Part shown: one piece after another, positions 53,450 through 62,749 of the stretch
How the letters are laid out: each line of letters opens with the position of its first letter
Numbering within the stretch: position 1 is the stretch's first letter
NCBI GenBank assembly: GCA_937899415.1
Contig: CALBPI010000056.1
Span: 1 to 64,000, forward strand
From: an uncultured Gammaproteobacteria bacterium
GTDB taxonomy: Bacteria; Pseudomonadota; Gammaproteobacteria; Steroidobacterales; Woeseiaceae
DNA length: 64,000 nt
Direction: 5' to 3'
Notes under the pieces: model-generated
Told to the model about the DNA's origin: nothing
The model's database searches: none
The model's input: the letters and a program-made list of their open reading frames with translations, nothing else
Translations under genes and position numbers: made by a program

Positions 53450-54363
53450 CAGGCGCTCCCTGCTTCCTGCAACATGGCCGCGTAACCCGGCGTGACCGGC
53501 AGTGCATTCGACGCAGCGTCACCCGACGCTACAAGCGCGCGGTGAATGGCCGGCAAGCGGTAGCACGGCACCGACATGAACAGGTGGTGCTCCGCGTGAT
53601 AGTTCACGTAGTACGGTGCGATCAGTGCGCGCGCGAGCCAGTTCGCCTGGGTGGTGCGCGCCACGCGCCAGGGATCCGGGTCGTTGGTCATGCAGGCGTG
53701 CTCGGCGATGTTGCGAATACGCGTGACGAGCATGTTCCAGGTCGCCGCGGGCGCAAGCCACAGCAGCGCGTAGGCCCACAGCAACCCAACCGACCAGGCG
53801 ACAAGCGCCAGGGCAACGTTGAACCCCAAGAGCAGGTAGTCCGAGCGGCGCAGTCGGTAGCGACCGAACAGCGCCAGTACGAAAGGCAGCACGCGCAGCT
53901 TCAGGAACGTCAGCCCTGTGAGGTCGCGCAACACCTTGCGCGTGAGACTCGCGCGCGTGACGGGAAACGGCGCCGACAACACGAGGTCCGGGTCTTCGTC
54001 CTGTTGCGCGTAGGCGTGGTGGCGCAGGTGGTACTGACGGTACTCAGCGAGATCGATGCCTGTCGGTACGGCGCAGAACCACTGCCCCAGCAGGTCGTTC
54101 CGGCGCGTGCGTGTTGCGAGCATGCCGTGCGCGGCATCGTGCATGAGAATCGCCAGACCGAGTTGCCGAGACCCGATGACCAGCACAGCCAGGGTGATCG
54201 TAAGCACGTTGGGCACAGCAATCGCCAGCGCAGCCGCCAGGCCAATCACGAGCCAGGCGTGCGCCACGAGCAGCACGCCGCGCCAGGGCTGTCGCGCCGA
54301 CAACGCCTGCCACTCGGTCTCGCCGAACACCGCTCGACCCTGGATTCTCGGGACACGTGCCAT
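53449..54363 (-). CDS. Membrane fatty acid desaturase-like protein
   Basis: 304 residues with four or more membrane helices and the three histidine boxes of di-iron desaturases: HDAAHG, HLRHHAYAQ and HAEHH. The box spacing fits acyl-lipid desaturases or related hydroxylases. It may change membrane or lipid A-type acyl chains; the substrate is unknown. Linked by a one-base TGATG overlap to the downstream L,D-transpeptidase gene, both acting on the envelope. Confidence 0.88.
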   Translation of the reverse strand: MARVPRIQGRAVFGETEWQALSARQPWRGVLLVAHAWLVIGLAAALAIAVPNVLTITLAVLVIGSRQLGLAILMHDAAHGMLATRTRRNDLLGQWFCAVPTGIDLAEYRQYHLRHHAYAQQDEDPDLVLSAPFPVTRASLTRKVLRDLTGLTFLKLRVLPFVLALFGRYRLRRSDYLLLGFNVALALVAWSVGLLWAYALLWLAPAATWNMLVTRIRNIAEHACMTNDPDPWRVARTTQANWLARALIAPYYVNYHAEHHLFMSVPCYRLPAIHRALVASGDAASNALPVTPGYAAMLQEAGSA

Positions 54364-54381
54364 AGGTCGAGTCTAGCAAAA

Positions 54382-55131
54382 TCAGGGGGTTGAGGGCCTG
54401 CGGAAGGCGTGCAGGACCAGCGGCCAGCGCACGCTGCGGCGCTGCGGCCCCCAGGCGCCGCGCAGAGTATCGGCAAGTGCGGCCACAGGGTCGTAGCCCG
54501 TGGCGCGTCGGTAGCGCCGCACGGCCGACCAGCTCGCCAGATAGCCCAACGCATCATCGGCACGCCAGTTGGCGCGTACCTCGAAGCGCGGCGTGGCGAC
54601 GCGGGGCCAGGCCGGCAGGATGTCTCGGTAGCCACTTTCGACGTGCTCGCGCTCGGGCGGCCAGTAGCCATCGATGGCACCGCGGTAGAACTCAAGCACA
54701 GCCGCGTCGACGGCAGCACTCACGGTCATCAGCTCGTAGGTCCAGACGGCCAGCAAACCGCCGGGCGCCAACGCGCGCGCCGCCGTCGCATAAAACGCCT
54801 CGACATCGAACCAGTGCAGTGCCTGCGCCACGGTCACAAGGTCTGCGGTGCCCGCCGCGACGACCTCAGCCTCGGCCGGCGCGACCCGGTAGCTGACGTT
54901 GGCGGGACCCTGCGCCTGCGCCACCTGCGGCGCGCTGGCGTCCGTCGCAACGACCGCTGCGAAGTGCGCGGCCAGTGCATTGGCCGCCTGGCCATTGCCG
55001 GTCCCGCAATCGACAGCGAGTCTGCGCGCGGGCGCCTGGCGCGCGAGCCACGCAAACAGTGACGGCGGGTACAGCGGCCGGAACCGCGCGTAGTCCACGG
55101 CGTGGCCCGAGAAATGGTCTTTGAAGCTCAT
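54382..55131 (-). CDS. Class I SAM-dependent methyltransferase
   Basis: 249 residues. SAM motif I is AVDCGTGNGQAANALAAHF, with VVATDAS next and QALHWFDVEAFYATAARALAPGGLLAVW later, as in the Methyltransf_11/UbiE-like group that act on small molecules. It begins MSFKDHFSGHAVDYARFRPLYP. ATGA overlap with pdeM. Substrate unknown; a repair role is not evident. Confidence 0.82.
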   Translation of the reverse strand: MSFKDHFSGHAVDYARFRPLYPPSLFAWLARQAPARRLAVDCGTGNGQAANALAAHFAAVVATDASAPQVAQAQGPANVSYRVAPAEAEVVAAGTADLVTVAQALHWFDVEAFYATAARALAPGGLLAVWTYELMTVSAAVDAAVLEFYRGAIDGYWPPEREHVESGYRDILPAWPRVATPRFEVRANWRADDALGYLASWSAVRRYRRATGYDPVAALADTLRGAWGPQRRSVRWPLVLHAFRRPSTP

Positions 55132-55799
55132 GCGCCCGTCACCTCCACAACTGCGCCCGGACCCGTCACGAAGACGCGATCGCCCCGCTCGGGCTTGATG
55201 TTCATGCCGCCTGTGAAACCGCCATAGGCCGGCAGCACGCCCCAGTCACCGCGGAACCAGAATGCGGGCGCACGCATCCGGTCAGCGCCCATGACGAGCC
55301 GGCGCGTGGGATGCAGGTGGCCAGCCAGAACGTAGCGACCCGCCGCGGCTTCGGGTTCGTGCGCAAAGCGGAACGGTCCCTCATCGAGGTGGTTGTCATG
55401 CCAGTCGATGCGCGCATCGAGCCCGGCGGGCAACGCGCTGGCGGGTACGCGGTCATGGTTTCCCGCGACCACCACAAATTCGAGATCGGGGAATGCCCCC
55501 AGCCAGTCGGCGAGCTGCTGCGGCCAGTCGTCGCCGGGCCGCGGCGGCGCGTGCATCAGGTCGCCGAGCACGAGCAGTCGCTCTGGCGCGTGCGCGGTAA
55601 TGAGCCCGCGCAGCGTGTCAAAGTCTCGCGCCGTGTCGCCGTCGGGAATGGCCAGACCGCGGCTGCCGAACACCGCAGCCTTGCCCAGGTGCCAGTCGGC
55701 GACGATGAGCGTGCGCCGGGCGGACCAGAGTGCGGCGCGCTCGGGCAACAAGGCGAGCATTTCGCCCGCAACATCAACGTCAACGGCACCCACGCTCAC
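55128..55799 (-). CDS. pdeM: Ligase-associated metallophosphoesterase PdeM
   Basis: 223-residue calcineurin-like phosphoesterase of the ligase-associated DNA damage response set. Metal motifs: VADWHLGKAAVFGSRG, LGDLMHAP, VVAGNHDRVP and LAGHLHPTRRL. The start is a GTG (VSVGAVDVD) that overlaps the helicase stop by 4 bases (GTGA); an earlier start would add 37 Arg/Ala-rich residues read from inside the helicase gene. Confidence 0.9.
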   Translation of the reverse strand: MSVGAVDVDVAGEMLALLPERAALWSARRTLIVADWHLGKAAVFGSRGLAIPDGDTARDFDTLRGLITAHAPERLLVLGDLMHAPPRPGDDWPQQLADWLGAFPDLEFVVVAGNHDRVPASALPAGLDARIDWHDNHLDEGPFRFAHEPEAAAGRYVLAGHLHPTRRLVMGADRMRAPAFWFRGDWGVLPAYGGFTGGMNIKPERGDRVFVTGPGAVVEVTGA

Positions 55800-58240
55800 G
55801 AGGCACGCCGCCCGCGTTCGGCGCCGGCATTGAGTCGCTCGGCCATGCGCTCGACACGCGCGCGCCAGGTCTCCGACGACATGATCTGACTTTGCAGCCG
55901 CTCGGCCCAAAGCGGAAATGCGAACGGTGACAGCGCTTCGGTGTCCACAAGCGCCACCTCGCAGTCGGCGAGCCGCTCGAGTGCGGCACGCATGCGTTGT
56001 GATTCAAGCTGCGCCTCGAGCACTTCGCGACGCGCCTGATCGAGCAACAGGTTCTCACCGTCGTAGCGCTCGAGCACGTCGAAGATGAGGCCGCTCGACG
56101 CCTGGATCTGACGTGTCGACTTGCCGCTGCCCGGATAGCCCTGGAACACGAGCCCCGCGATGCGCGCGATATCGCGAAACTGGCGTTTCGCGGCTTCGCT
56201 CAGATTCGCACTCGCGTAGAGGTGGTCGACGAGATCGTCGGTCGCGAGCCAGCGCTGCACAGACTCGGCGTCGATCTCGATATCTTGCTGCGTGAGCAGC
56301 TCGAAGCCGTAGTCGTTGACGGACAGCGTGAATGTAATCGGGCGCTCGCGGCTGATGCGCCAGGCCACGAGGGTCGCCATGCCCTCGTGCACAAGCCGCC
56401 CCGCGAACGGGTAGAAAAACAGGCTGACGCCCTCGCGCGTCTTGCAGCGCTCTACGAGCAGCAAGCCCGGCGCCGGCAGTCGCGACACGGTCGTCTGGTG
56501 CTCGAGCAGGGGCGCCACGATGCCGAGCTCCGGGTCGTCGCGCTGACCCGCGGCGAAGCGGGCGAGCACGCCCAGCATGCTGTCGGCCAGCGCTGTCGAT
56601 AACGGCATGCGCCCGCCCTGCCATCGCGGTACAGCCTTGCGGCTGCCCTTGGCGCGGCGCACGTAGGCCGTCATGTCGCGCACCTGCACAAGCTCGACGA
56701 GACGCCCGGCGAACAGGAACCGGTCGCCCTTGTCGAGCCGCGAGATGAAGCCCTCTTCAATCGTGCCCAGCGAACCACCTGACAACCATTTCACACGCAT
56801 GGCGGTGTCGCTCGAGATCGTGCCGATGCCCATACGGTGCTGGCGCGAGAGCCGGCGGTCGGTCATGCGCATGACGCCATCGACCGACGCGACGCGGCGA
56901 AACTGCGGGTAACCCGACAGGGCCTGACCACCGCGCGTGATGAAGTCGAGGCACCAGCCCCATTCCGTCTCCGTGATCTTGGCGAAGGCGTGCGTCTGGC
57001 GTATCTCGTCGAGCATCGCTTCGGGCTCGAAGCCACCACCCAGCGCGACAGTCACCAAATGTTGCACGAGCACGTCAAGCGAGCGACGCAACGGCAGCCT
57101 TGCCTCGATGTCGCGCTGGCGCCAGGCGTCGCGCGCGGCGACAATTTCGACGAGCTCAAGCGCGTAGGTCGGCACGCAACACACGGCCGACACCGCACCA
57201 GGCTGGTGACCGCTGCGCCCGGCGCGCTGCATGAGCCGCGCCACGCCCTTGGGACTGCCCACCTGCAGCACCTGGTCGACCGGGGCGAAGTCGACACCGA
57301 GGTCGAGCGACGAGGTGCAGACGACGGCACGCAATTGTCCCTCTGCGAGGCCCTGCTCGATGCGCTGGCGCAGCTTGCGGTCGATGCTGCCGTGGTGCAG
57401 CGCCAACGTGCCAACCCAGTCCGGGCGCGCCTTCATGAGCGCTTCAAACCAAAGCTCGGCCTGAGAGCGTGTATTCGTAAACACGAGCGTCGTATTGGCG
57501 CGCTTGAGTTGCGCAACAACGGCATCGACGAGACCGATGCCGAGCCGACCCGCCCAGGGGAACCGCTCGAGCGTGTCCGGGTACAGCGCCTCAATCGTGG
57601 TCTTCTTGGGCATCGCGCCCTGCACGAGGGCGGGTGCGTCCCGTCCCCAGCACAACACGTCGCGCGCCTCTTCGAGATTGGCGAGCGTTGCCGAAAGGCC
57701 CCACACAGGCAAACCCGGACGTAGCGCCGTCAATCGCGCCAGGCAGAGTTCCAGCTGCACACCGCGCTTGTTGCCCATGAGCTCGTGCCACTCGTCGACG
57801 ACGACGGCCTCGAGGTGGCGAAACAGTTTGCCGCCGTCGGCGTAGCTCAGCAGTACCGAGAGGCTTTCGGGCGTCGTCACCAGCGCCTCGGGTGGCTTGG
57901 TACGTTGACGTTGCTTCTTTGTCTGCGACGTATCGCCTGTGCGCATTTCCACACGCCAGGGACTGCCGAGCGCGGCTGCCGCCTCACTGAGGCTGCGCGT
58001 CGTGTCGTTGGCCAGTGCGCGCAGCGGCGTGATCCAAAGGACACGCAACCCACCTTCCGTGTCGCCACTGGCCATGAGCGGACCGAGCCATGCGGCCAGT
58101 GTCTTGCCGCTGCCCGTGGGCGAATGAATGAGCCCCGAGCGGCCGTCGGAGAACGCGTTCCAGGATTCGCGCTGGAAGTCGAAAACCTCCCAGCCCTGCG
58201 CCGCAAACCAGTTGTCCACTCGGTGCTGCGCCAGGCTCAT
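55796..58240 (-). CDS. Ligase-associated DEXH helicase (Lhr-core type)
   Basis: 814-residue ATP-dependent helicase. Walker A HSPTGSGKTLAAW with K46, Walker B VVVDEWHEL (DEXH box DEWH), LSATLAN, and motif VI LMQRAGRSGHQPG, followed by the long winged-helix and Lhr-core C-terminus. Known to co-occur with an ATP-dependent ligase, a beta-CASP nuclease and PdeM in bacterial repair operons, as here. Overlaps both neighbours by 4 bases. Confidence 0.92.
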   Translation of the reverse strand: MSLAQHRVDNWFAAQGWEVFDFQRESWNAFSDGRSGLIHSPTGSGKTLAAWLGPLMASGDTEGGLRVLWITPLRALANDTTRSLSEAAAALGSPWRVEMRTGDTSQTKKQRQRTKPPEALVTTPESLSVLLSYADGGKLFRHLEAVVVDEWHELMGNKRGVQLELCLARLTALRPGLPVWGLSATLANLEEARDVLCWGRDAPALVQGAMPKKTTIEALYPDTLERFPWAGRLGIGLVDAVVAQLKRANTTLVFTNTRSQAELWFEALMKARPDWVGTLALHHGSIDRKLRQRIEQGLAEGQLRAVVCTSSLDLGVDFAPVDQVLQVGSPKGVARLMQRAGRSGHQPGAVSAVCCVPTYALELVEIVAARDAWRQRDIEARLPLRRSLDVLVQHLVTVALGGGFEPEAMLDEIRQTHAFAKITETEWGWCLDFITRGGQALSGYPQFRRVASVDGVMRMTDRRLSRQHRMGIGTISSDTAMRVKWLSGGSLGTIEEGFISRLDKGDRFLFAGRLVELVQVRDMTAYVRRAKGSRKAVPRWQGGRMPLSTALADSMLGVLARFAAGQRDDPELGIVAPLLEHQTTVSRLPAPGLLLVERCKTREGVSLFFYPFAGRLVHEGMATLVAWRISRERPITFTLSVNDYGFELLTQQDIEIDAESVQRWLATDDLVDHLYASANLSEAAKRQFRDIARIAGLVFQGYPGSGKSTRQIQASSGLIFDVLERYDGENLLLDQARREVLEAQLESQRMRAALERLADCEVALVDTEALSPFAFPLWAERLQSQIMSSETWRARVERMAERLNAGAERGRRAS

Positions 58241-59856
58241 GGCAGCAGTGCCTCGAGACTCGCGAGCGTGTCGGCCTCTGCGGGTGCGAGTTCCTTGCGC
58301 CAGCGGCGGATGCGCGGAAAGCGCACGGCGATGCCAGACTTGTGGCGCGTCGAGCGCGCGATCGCTTCGAACGCGAGCTCGAACACCTGCACGGGCTCAA
58401 CCGAGCGCACGGGCCCAAAGCGCTCACGTGTGTTGCGTCGGATCCAGCGGTCGAGCTCGTCGATTTCCTGGTTGTCGAGCCCCGAGTAGGCCTTGGCGAT
58501 GGGCACGAGCAGCTCGCCGTCCCACACGGCGAAGGTGTAGTCGGTGTAGAGGTTGGCGCGGCGGCCGTGGCCCGGCTGTGCGTAGAGCATCACGGCGTCA
58601 ACGGTGTGCGGTTCGATCTTCCATTTCCACCAGAGGCCGCGCTTCCGACCCGTGCCGTAATGGCTCTCCCTGTGTTTGAGCATGAGCCCTTCCACGGCCC
58701 GCTCGCGCGAATCCTGGCGCTGCTCGGCCAGCGCCGACCAGCGGGTTGCCTCAAGCACCTCGGACAGGTGCAACCGATCGGGGAACGTGGCTGCGAGAGA
58801 CTCGAGCTGCGCCCGCCGCAACGCCAGCGGCTGTTCCCGCACGTCGACACCGCCCACTTCGAGCAGGTCGTAGCAACGCAAGATAACGGGGTAGTCGGCG
58901 AGCGTCTTCGCGCCCGGCTTCTTGCGGCCGATGCGCCGCTGCAGCGCCGAGAACGGCATGGGCGCCCCGTCTTGCCAGGCCAGCACCTCACCGTCGAGTA
59001 CGGTGCCGTCGGGCAGCGCCTCGGCGGCCTTGGCGATTTCTGGAAACTGCCCCGTAATGAGTTCCTCGCCGCGCGACCAGAGAAACGTCTGGCTCTGGCG
59101 CCGAATGAGCTGGCCCCGAATACCGTCCCATTTCCACTCGGCCTGCCAATCGGCCACGTCTCCCAACTGCTCGGCGACCTCGTCAATGGACAACTCGCCG
59201 GGCCGTCTCTCGATCGGGCTGGCGAGGCAGTACGGGTAGGGTCGCGACAGCACGGCGGCGCCGTCGTCCTCGGCCAGCAGTGCCGCGGCGAACGCGGCAT
59301 CGGGCGTCCATTCGCCCATGAGCCGATGCAGGATCACGGGGCGCGGAAGGCCCGACACCTGCGCCAGCGCCGTCGCCACGAGCGTCTGCGACACACCGAC
59401 GCGCAGCGCACCCGTCATGAGCTTGTTGACGAGATGGCACGCGTCGTAAGGCAGCGTCTGCCACCAACCTGTTACGCGTTCGCGGCGTGCGTGGTCGTGC
59501 TCGAGTCCACGCAGGGTGAGCAGGTCGCCTTCGACGAAATCTGCGAGCCCGCGAGACGCGAACGGATCGGGCACCACGCGGTCCGCGAGCAACAGCGCAA
59601 TCGTTTCCGCAAGGTCACCGACGCTCGCGTAGGTCTGCTCCACGAGCCACTCGGGCAGCTCGGAGCTCTCGGCGAGCCACTGTCGCAGCAGACTGGCGCC
59701 TACTAAGCGGCGCAGGCGACGTCCGGAAAGAAAGTACACCGCCCAGGCCTGGTCGGCACCGGGTGCGGCCTCGAAGTACTCGACCATGGCGGCCACCTTG
59801 GCGTTCGTCGAGGTGGTCTGGTCGAGCGTGCGGTAGAGCTCAGTGAACCGCTGCAT
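58237..59856 (-). CDS. ATP-dependent DNA ligase of the damage-response cassette
   Basis: 539 residues. An N-terminal helical DNA-binding domain (about 1-200) is followed by the adenylation domain with active-site K242 in EWKWDGIRGQL, GEVLAWQDG, VEGLMLKHRES and a C-terminal OB domain ending TRHKSGIAVRFPRIRRWR. Distinct from the NAD-dependent LigA that replicates the chromosome. It overlaps the exonuclease gene by 17 bases and the helicase by 4. Confidence 0.93.
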   Translation of the reverse strand: MQRFTELYRTLDQTTSTNAKVAAMVEYFEAAPGADQAWAVYFLSGRRLRRLVGASLLRQWLAESSELPEWLVEQTYASVGDLAETIALLLADRVVPDPFASRGLADFVEGDLLTLRGLEHDHARRERVTGWWQTLPYDACHLVNKLMTGALRVGVSQTLVATALAQVSGLPRPVILHRLMGEWTPDAAFAAALLAEDDGAAVLSRPYPYCLASPIERRPGELSIDEVAEQLGDVADWQAEWKWDGIRGQLIRRQSQTFLWSRGEELITGQFPEIAKAAEALPDGTVLDGEVLAWQDGAPMPFSALQRRIGRKKPGAKTLADYPVILRCYDLLEVGGVDVREQPLALRRAQLESLAATFPDRLHLSEVLEATRWSALAEQRQDSRERAVEGLMLKHRESHYGTGRKRGLWWKWKIEPHTVDAVMLYAQPGHGRRANLYTDYTFAVWDGELLVPIAKAYSGLDNQEIDELDRWIRRNTRERFGPVRSVEPVQVFELAFEAIARSTRHKSGIAVRFPRIRRWRKELAPAEADTLASLEALLP

Positions 59857-60856
59857 CGGCTACGTCCTCGTCGCCTTCGAGCGGTCCGATATCGAGTTCT
59901 GCGGCATCGACGCCCCGCTCGCGCAGTAGCCGCACGAGCGTGTCACTGTGACCGTGCGTCGTCAGGACACGCGACGCGCCGGTGTCTTCGATCGTCGCAA
60001 GCAACGACGGCCAGTCCGCGTGATCCGACAGCACGAAGCCACGATCGTAGCCGCGCCGGCGCCGGTTGCCGCGCACGCGCATCCAGCCCGAGCAGAATCC
60101 CGTCTGCGCGCCCTTGAAGCGGCGCATCCAGCGCGAACCGGCGGCACCTGGGGGTGCGATCACGAGTTCACCCGCATAATCGCGTCGCTCGCGGCCATCA
60201 ACCGGAAGGGTCTCGAGCATCGACACGCCCGCGGCGCGGTAGAGCTCAGTAATGGTCTGCACGGCACCGTGCACATACACGGCTTGCTGCGTCAGCGGTG
60301 CCAGTTCGGCCAGCACGCGCTGCGCCTTGCCGAAGGCGTAGCAGAACAAAACGCTGGGACGACCGGCGCGCTGATTGGCCTGCCACCAGTCGAGGATCTC
60401 GCGCGCCACCTCGCTGGCCGACGGCCAGCGGTACACAGGCAAGGCAAACGTGGCTTCCGTGATGAACACGTCGCAGGGTACGACCTCGAACGGTGCGCAG
60501 GTCGGGTCGTCGTCGCGTTTGAAGTCGCCGCTCGCGACCCACACCTCGCCGTCACGCGCAACGCGGATTTGCGCGGAGCCCAGGACGTGCCCGGCCGAGT
60601 GGAAACTGACGGTGGTGTCGCCCAGCGGGATCGGCTCGCCGTAATCGACGGCATCGATGTGCTGATCCTCGCCTAAACGCTGACGCAGGATCGGGACGCT
60701 ATCGCGTGCCGCGATGTAGCGCGTCGCGCCGCGCCGAGCGTGATCCGCGTGCGCGTGCGTGATGAGTGCCAAATCCGACGGCCGCATCGGATCGATGCAA
60801 AAGCCGCCCGCGGCGCATTCCAACCCGCGCCGGCTGGCCGTTATCAGCGCGGGCAC
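59840..60856 (-). CDS. Ligase-associated DNA damage response exonuclease (metallo-beta-lactamase/beta-CASP)
   Basis: 338 residues, related to SNM1/Pso2-type nucleases. Zn motif ITHAHADHARRGA, then DFKRDDDPTC, LSDHADWPSLL and TTHGHSDTLVRLL. The start is a GTG directly after the M48 stop (3-base gap). With ligase, helicase and PdeM it makes the full four-member cassette, thought to handle DNA ends or crosslinks; the exact reaction is not established to my knowledge. Confidence 0.9.
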   Translation of the reverse strand: MPALITASRRGLECAAGGFCIDPMRPSDLALITHAHADHARRGATRYIAARDSVPILRQRLGEDQHIDAVDYGEPIPLGDTTVSFHSAGHVLGSAQIRVARDGEVWVASGDFKRDDDPTCAPFEVVPCDVFITEATFALPVYRWPSASEVAREILDWWQANQRAGRPSVLFCYAFGKAQRVLAELAPLTQQAVYVHGAVQTITELYRAAGVSMLETLPVDGRERRDYAGELVIAPPGAAGSRWMRRFKGAQTGFCSGWMRVRGNRRRRGYDRGFVLSDHADWPSLLATIEDTGASRVLTTHGHSDTLVRLLRERGVDAAELDIGPLEGDEDVADAAVH

Positions 60857-60859
60857 GCG

Positions 60860-61693
60860 CTAGGTCTTGCCGGCAGGCTTCTTGGGCGGATCGAGGTAAG
60901 TGGGCCGCGGGCAGTTGGGCCGCAGACCGGCAGATCGCGCCTTGTTGTACTCGAGCAGCGCCGCAGGCAGCAGGTCGACAAGCCGGTCGATACGCGTATC
61001 ACTCGACGGGTGCGTCGACATGAACTCGGGCGGCTCGTTGTCCTTGCTGTTCTGCATGTTCTGCCAGAGCTTGATGCTCTCGCGCGGGTCGAAGCCCGCC
61101 TTGGCCATGTAAATGAGACCGACGCGGTCGGCCTCGTTTTCCTGGCCACGGTTGAACGGCAACAGCAGGCCGAGCTGCGCGCCGATCTGCAGGGCGGTCG
61201 ATGCACTGCGGGCTGCAATGGGCGTACCGCCCACGACGCCCGACAGAACGCCCACGCCAACCTGGGTGGCCTTGGTGCGTGCCATACGCTCTGCGGGGTG
61301 GCGCTGCGTCACGTGCGCCACCTCGTGGCCCATCACGGCTGCGAGCTGTGCATCGTTCTTGGTAATGGCCAGAAGGCCTTTGTAGACGCTGATCTTGCCG
61401 CCCGGAAGCACGAAGGCGTTGACGGGCTGCTGATCGAAGATCGCGAGCTCCCACTCGTAGGTCGCCGCCTCCCCGTCAAGCTGAGTGACGATGGCGTCGG
61501 CCACGCAGGACACAAATTCGATGGTTGGGCGGTCGCGAACGAGCGGCACTTCAGACCGCAACTTCTCGAACGTCGCGCGACCCTGCGCATTGAGATCGGC
61601 GTCGGACACCATCGACGCACAGCCCGACAATGTGGCCAGCGCGGCCACGGCCAGGGCCGTTGATGTGATTCTGCGAAACGCGCGTGTAGTCAT
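60860..61693 (-). CDS. M48-family metallopeptidase lipoprotein
   Basis: 277 residues. Lipobox LSGC gives a lipidated C25; zinc site H123-EVA-H127 with the third ligand E187 in GQENEADRVG. Resembles LoiP/BepA-type periplasmic Zn proteases but lacks a long TPR tail. An upstream in-frame start would add 50 residues overlapping sohB and is rejected. Acts in the periplasm, probably in outer-membrane protein quality control. Confidence 0.88.
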   Translation of the reverse strand: MTTRAFRRITSTALAVAALATLSGCASMVSDADLNAQGRATFEKLRSEVPLVRDRPTIEFVSCVADAIVTQLDGEAATYEWELAIFDQQPVNAFVLPGGKISVYKGLLAITKNDAQLAAVMGHEVAHVTQRHPAERMARTKATQVGVGVLSGVVGGTPIAARSASTALQIGAQLGLLLPFNRGQENEADRVGLIYMAKAGFDPRESIKLWQNMQNSKDNEPPEFMSTHPSSDTRIDRLVDLLPAALLEYNKARSAGLRPNCPRPTYLDPPKKPAGKT

Positions 61694-61709
61694 AGCGTGA
61701 GCTCCGTTG

Positions 61710-62732
61710 TCAGGGCCCGCGCCGCAGCATGGATATGCCGCCCCGCAGGCTGTCGACAAGCCGCGACATCGCGCTGTCGACGGCGCCCGAGAGTCGCTGC
61801 TGCAGCGGGCGCTTGATCTCGTATTTAACCGAGAAAATATCACGGGCGTCTAACGTGTCTGTAAGCCAGGCGTCACTCGTCGTGATCTCATCTATGAGAC
61901 CCAATTCGAGCGCCTGCGTTCCCAGCCAGTGTTCGCCCGTCGCCACGCGCTCAAGGTCCAAATCAGGCCGGTATCGCGATACGACGGCCTTGAACAGCCG
62001 GTGAACGTCCTCGAGTTCTTCCTTGAGCTTGGCCCGGTCCTCGTCGGTGTTCTTGCCGAACATCGTCACCGTGCGTTTGTACTTGCCGGCCGTGACCTGC
62101 TCAAAATCGACACCCTTCTCTTCGAGCAGTCGGTTGAAATTGGGCAACTGCGCCAGAACACCGATGGAGCCCACGATCGAAAATGGCGCCGCGAGAATGC
62201 GGTCCGCCACGCAGGCCATAAGGTAACCGCCACTGGCCGCCACCTTGTCAACGGCGACGGTGAGCTGGATCCCCGCGTCGCGCACGCGCGCGAGCTGCGC
62301 GCACGCAAGACCGTGTTCGTGCACCATGCCGCCCGGATTCTCGAGCCGCAGCAACAGCTCGTCGCCCTCGCCAGCTACAGCCAGTACGGCCGTGACCTCT
62401 TCGCGCAGTGAGGCCACGCCCTGGGCACGGATGTCACCCTTGAAGTCGAGCAGGAACGTCCTGGGCCGCGACGTGTCGTCTTGCTTGTCGGCCTTGCGGT
62501 CAGCCTTCTGTTTTTTCTTGAGTGCCTTGAGCGCGTCGCCGCTCGTGATGGCCCGGCGCAGCGAACGCGCCAGGTTCTTGTACTTGTCGTTGAGCTTGTC
62601 GACGCGCAGCGTTTCGGACGGGTGTTGGCGCTTCGAGAACGCCGCCGCCATGGCGAACACGACAATAATCGCGACGAGGAAGGTCAGCGTCTTGGCAAGG
62701 AACAGGCCGTAGTCGGTGAGAAAGGTGCTCAT
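61710..62732 (-). CDS. sohB: Inner-membrane serine peptidase SohB (S49)
   Basis: 340 residues. The N-terminal helix (about 10-32) and the Lys-rich SohB-specific segment precede the S49 domain. The nucleophile is S167 in VAASGGYLMACVADRI, with a lysine from TAGKYKRT (K217 or K219) as base. SppA-like Ser-Lys protease with single domain; E. coli SohB is of the same size. It lies 17 bases after lipA and 16 before the M48 gene. Confidence 0.92.
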   Translation of the reverse strand: MSTFLTDYGLFLAKTLTFLVAIIVVFAMAAAFSKRQHPSETLRVDKLNDKYKNLARSLRRAITSGDALKALKKKQKADRKADKQDDTSRPRTFLLDFKGDIRAQGVASLREEVTAVLAVAGEGDELLLRLENPGGMVHEHGLACAQLARVRDAGIQLTVAVDKVAASGGYLMACVADRILAAPFSIVGSIGVLAQLPNFNRLLEEKGVDFEQVTAGKYKRTVTMFGKNTDEDRAKLKEELEDVHRLFKAVVSRYRPDLDLERVATGEHWLGTQALELGLIDEITTSDAWLTDTLDARDIFSVKYEIKRPLQQRLSGAVDSAMSRLVDSLRGGISMLRRGP

Positions 62733-62749
62733 CGTGTCGCGCTATGCAC

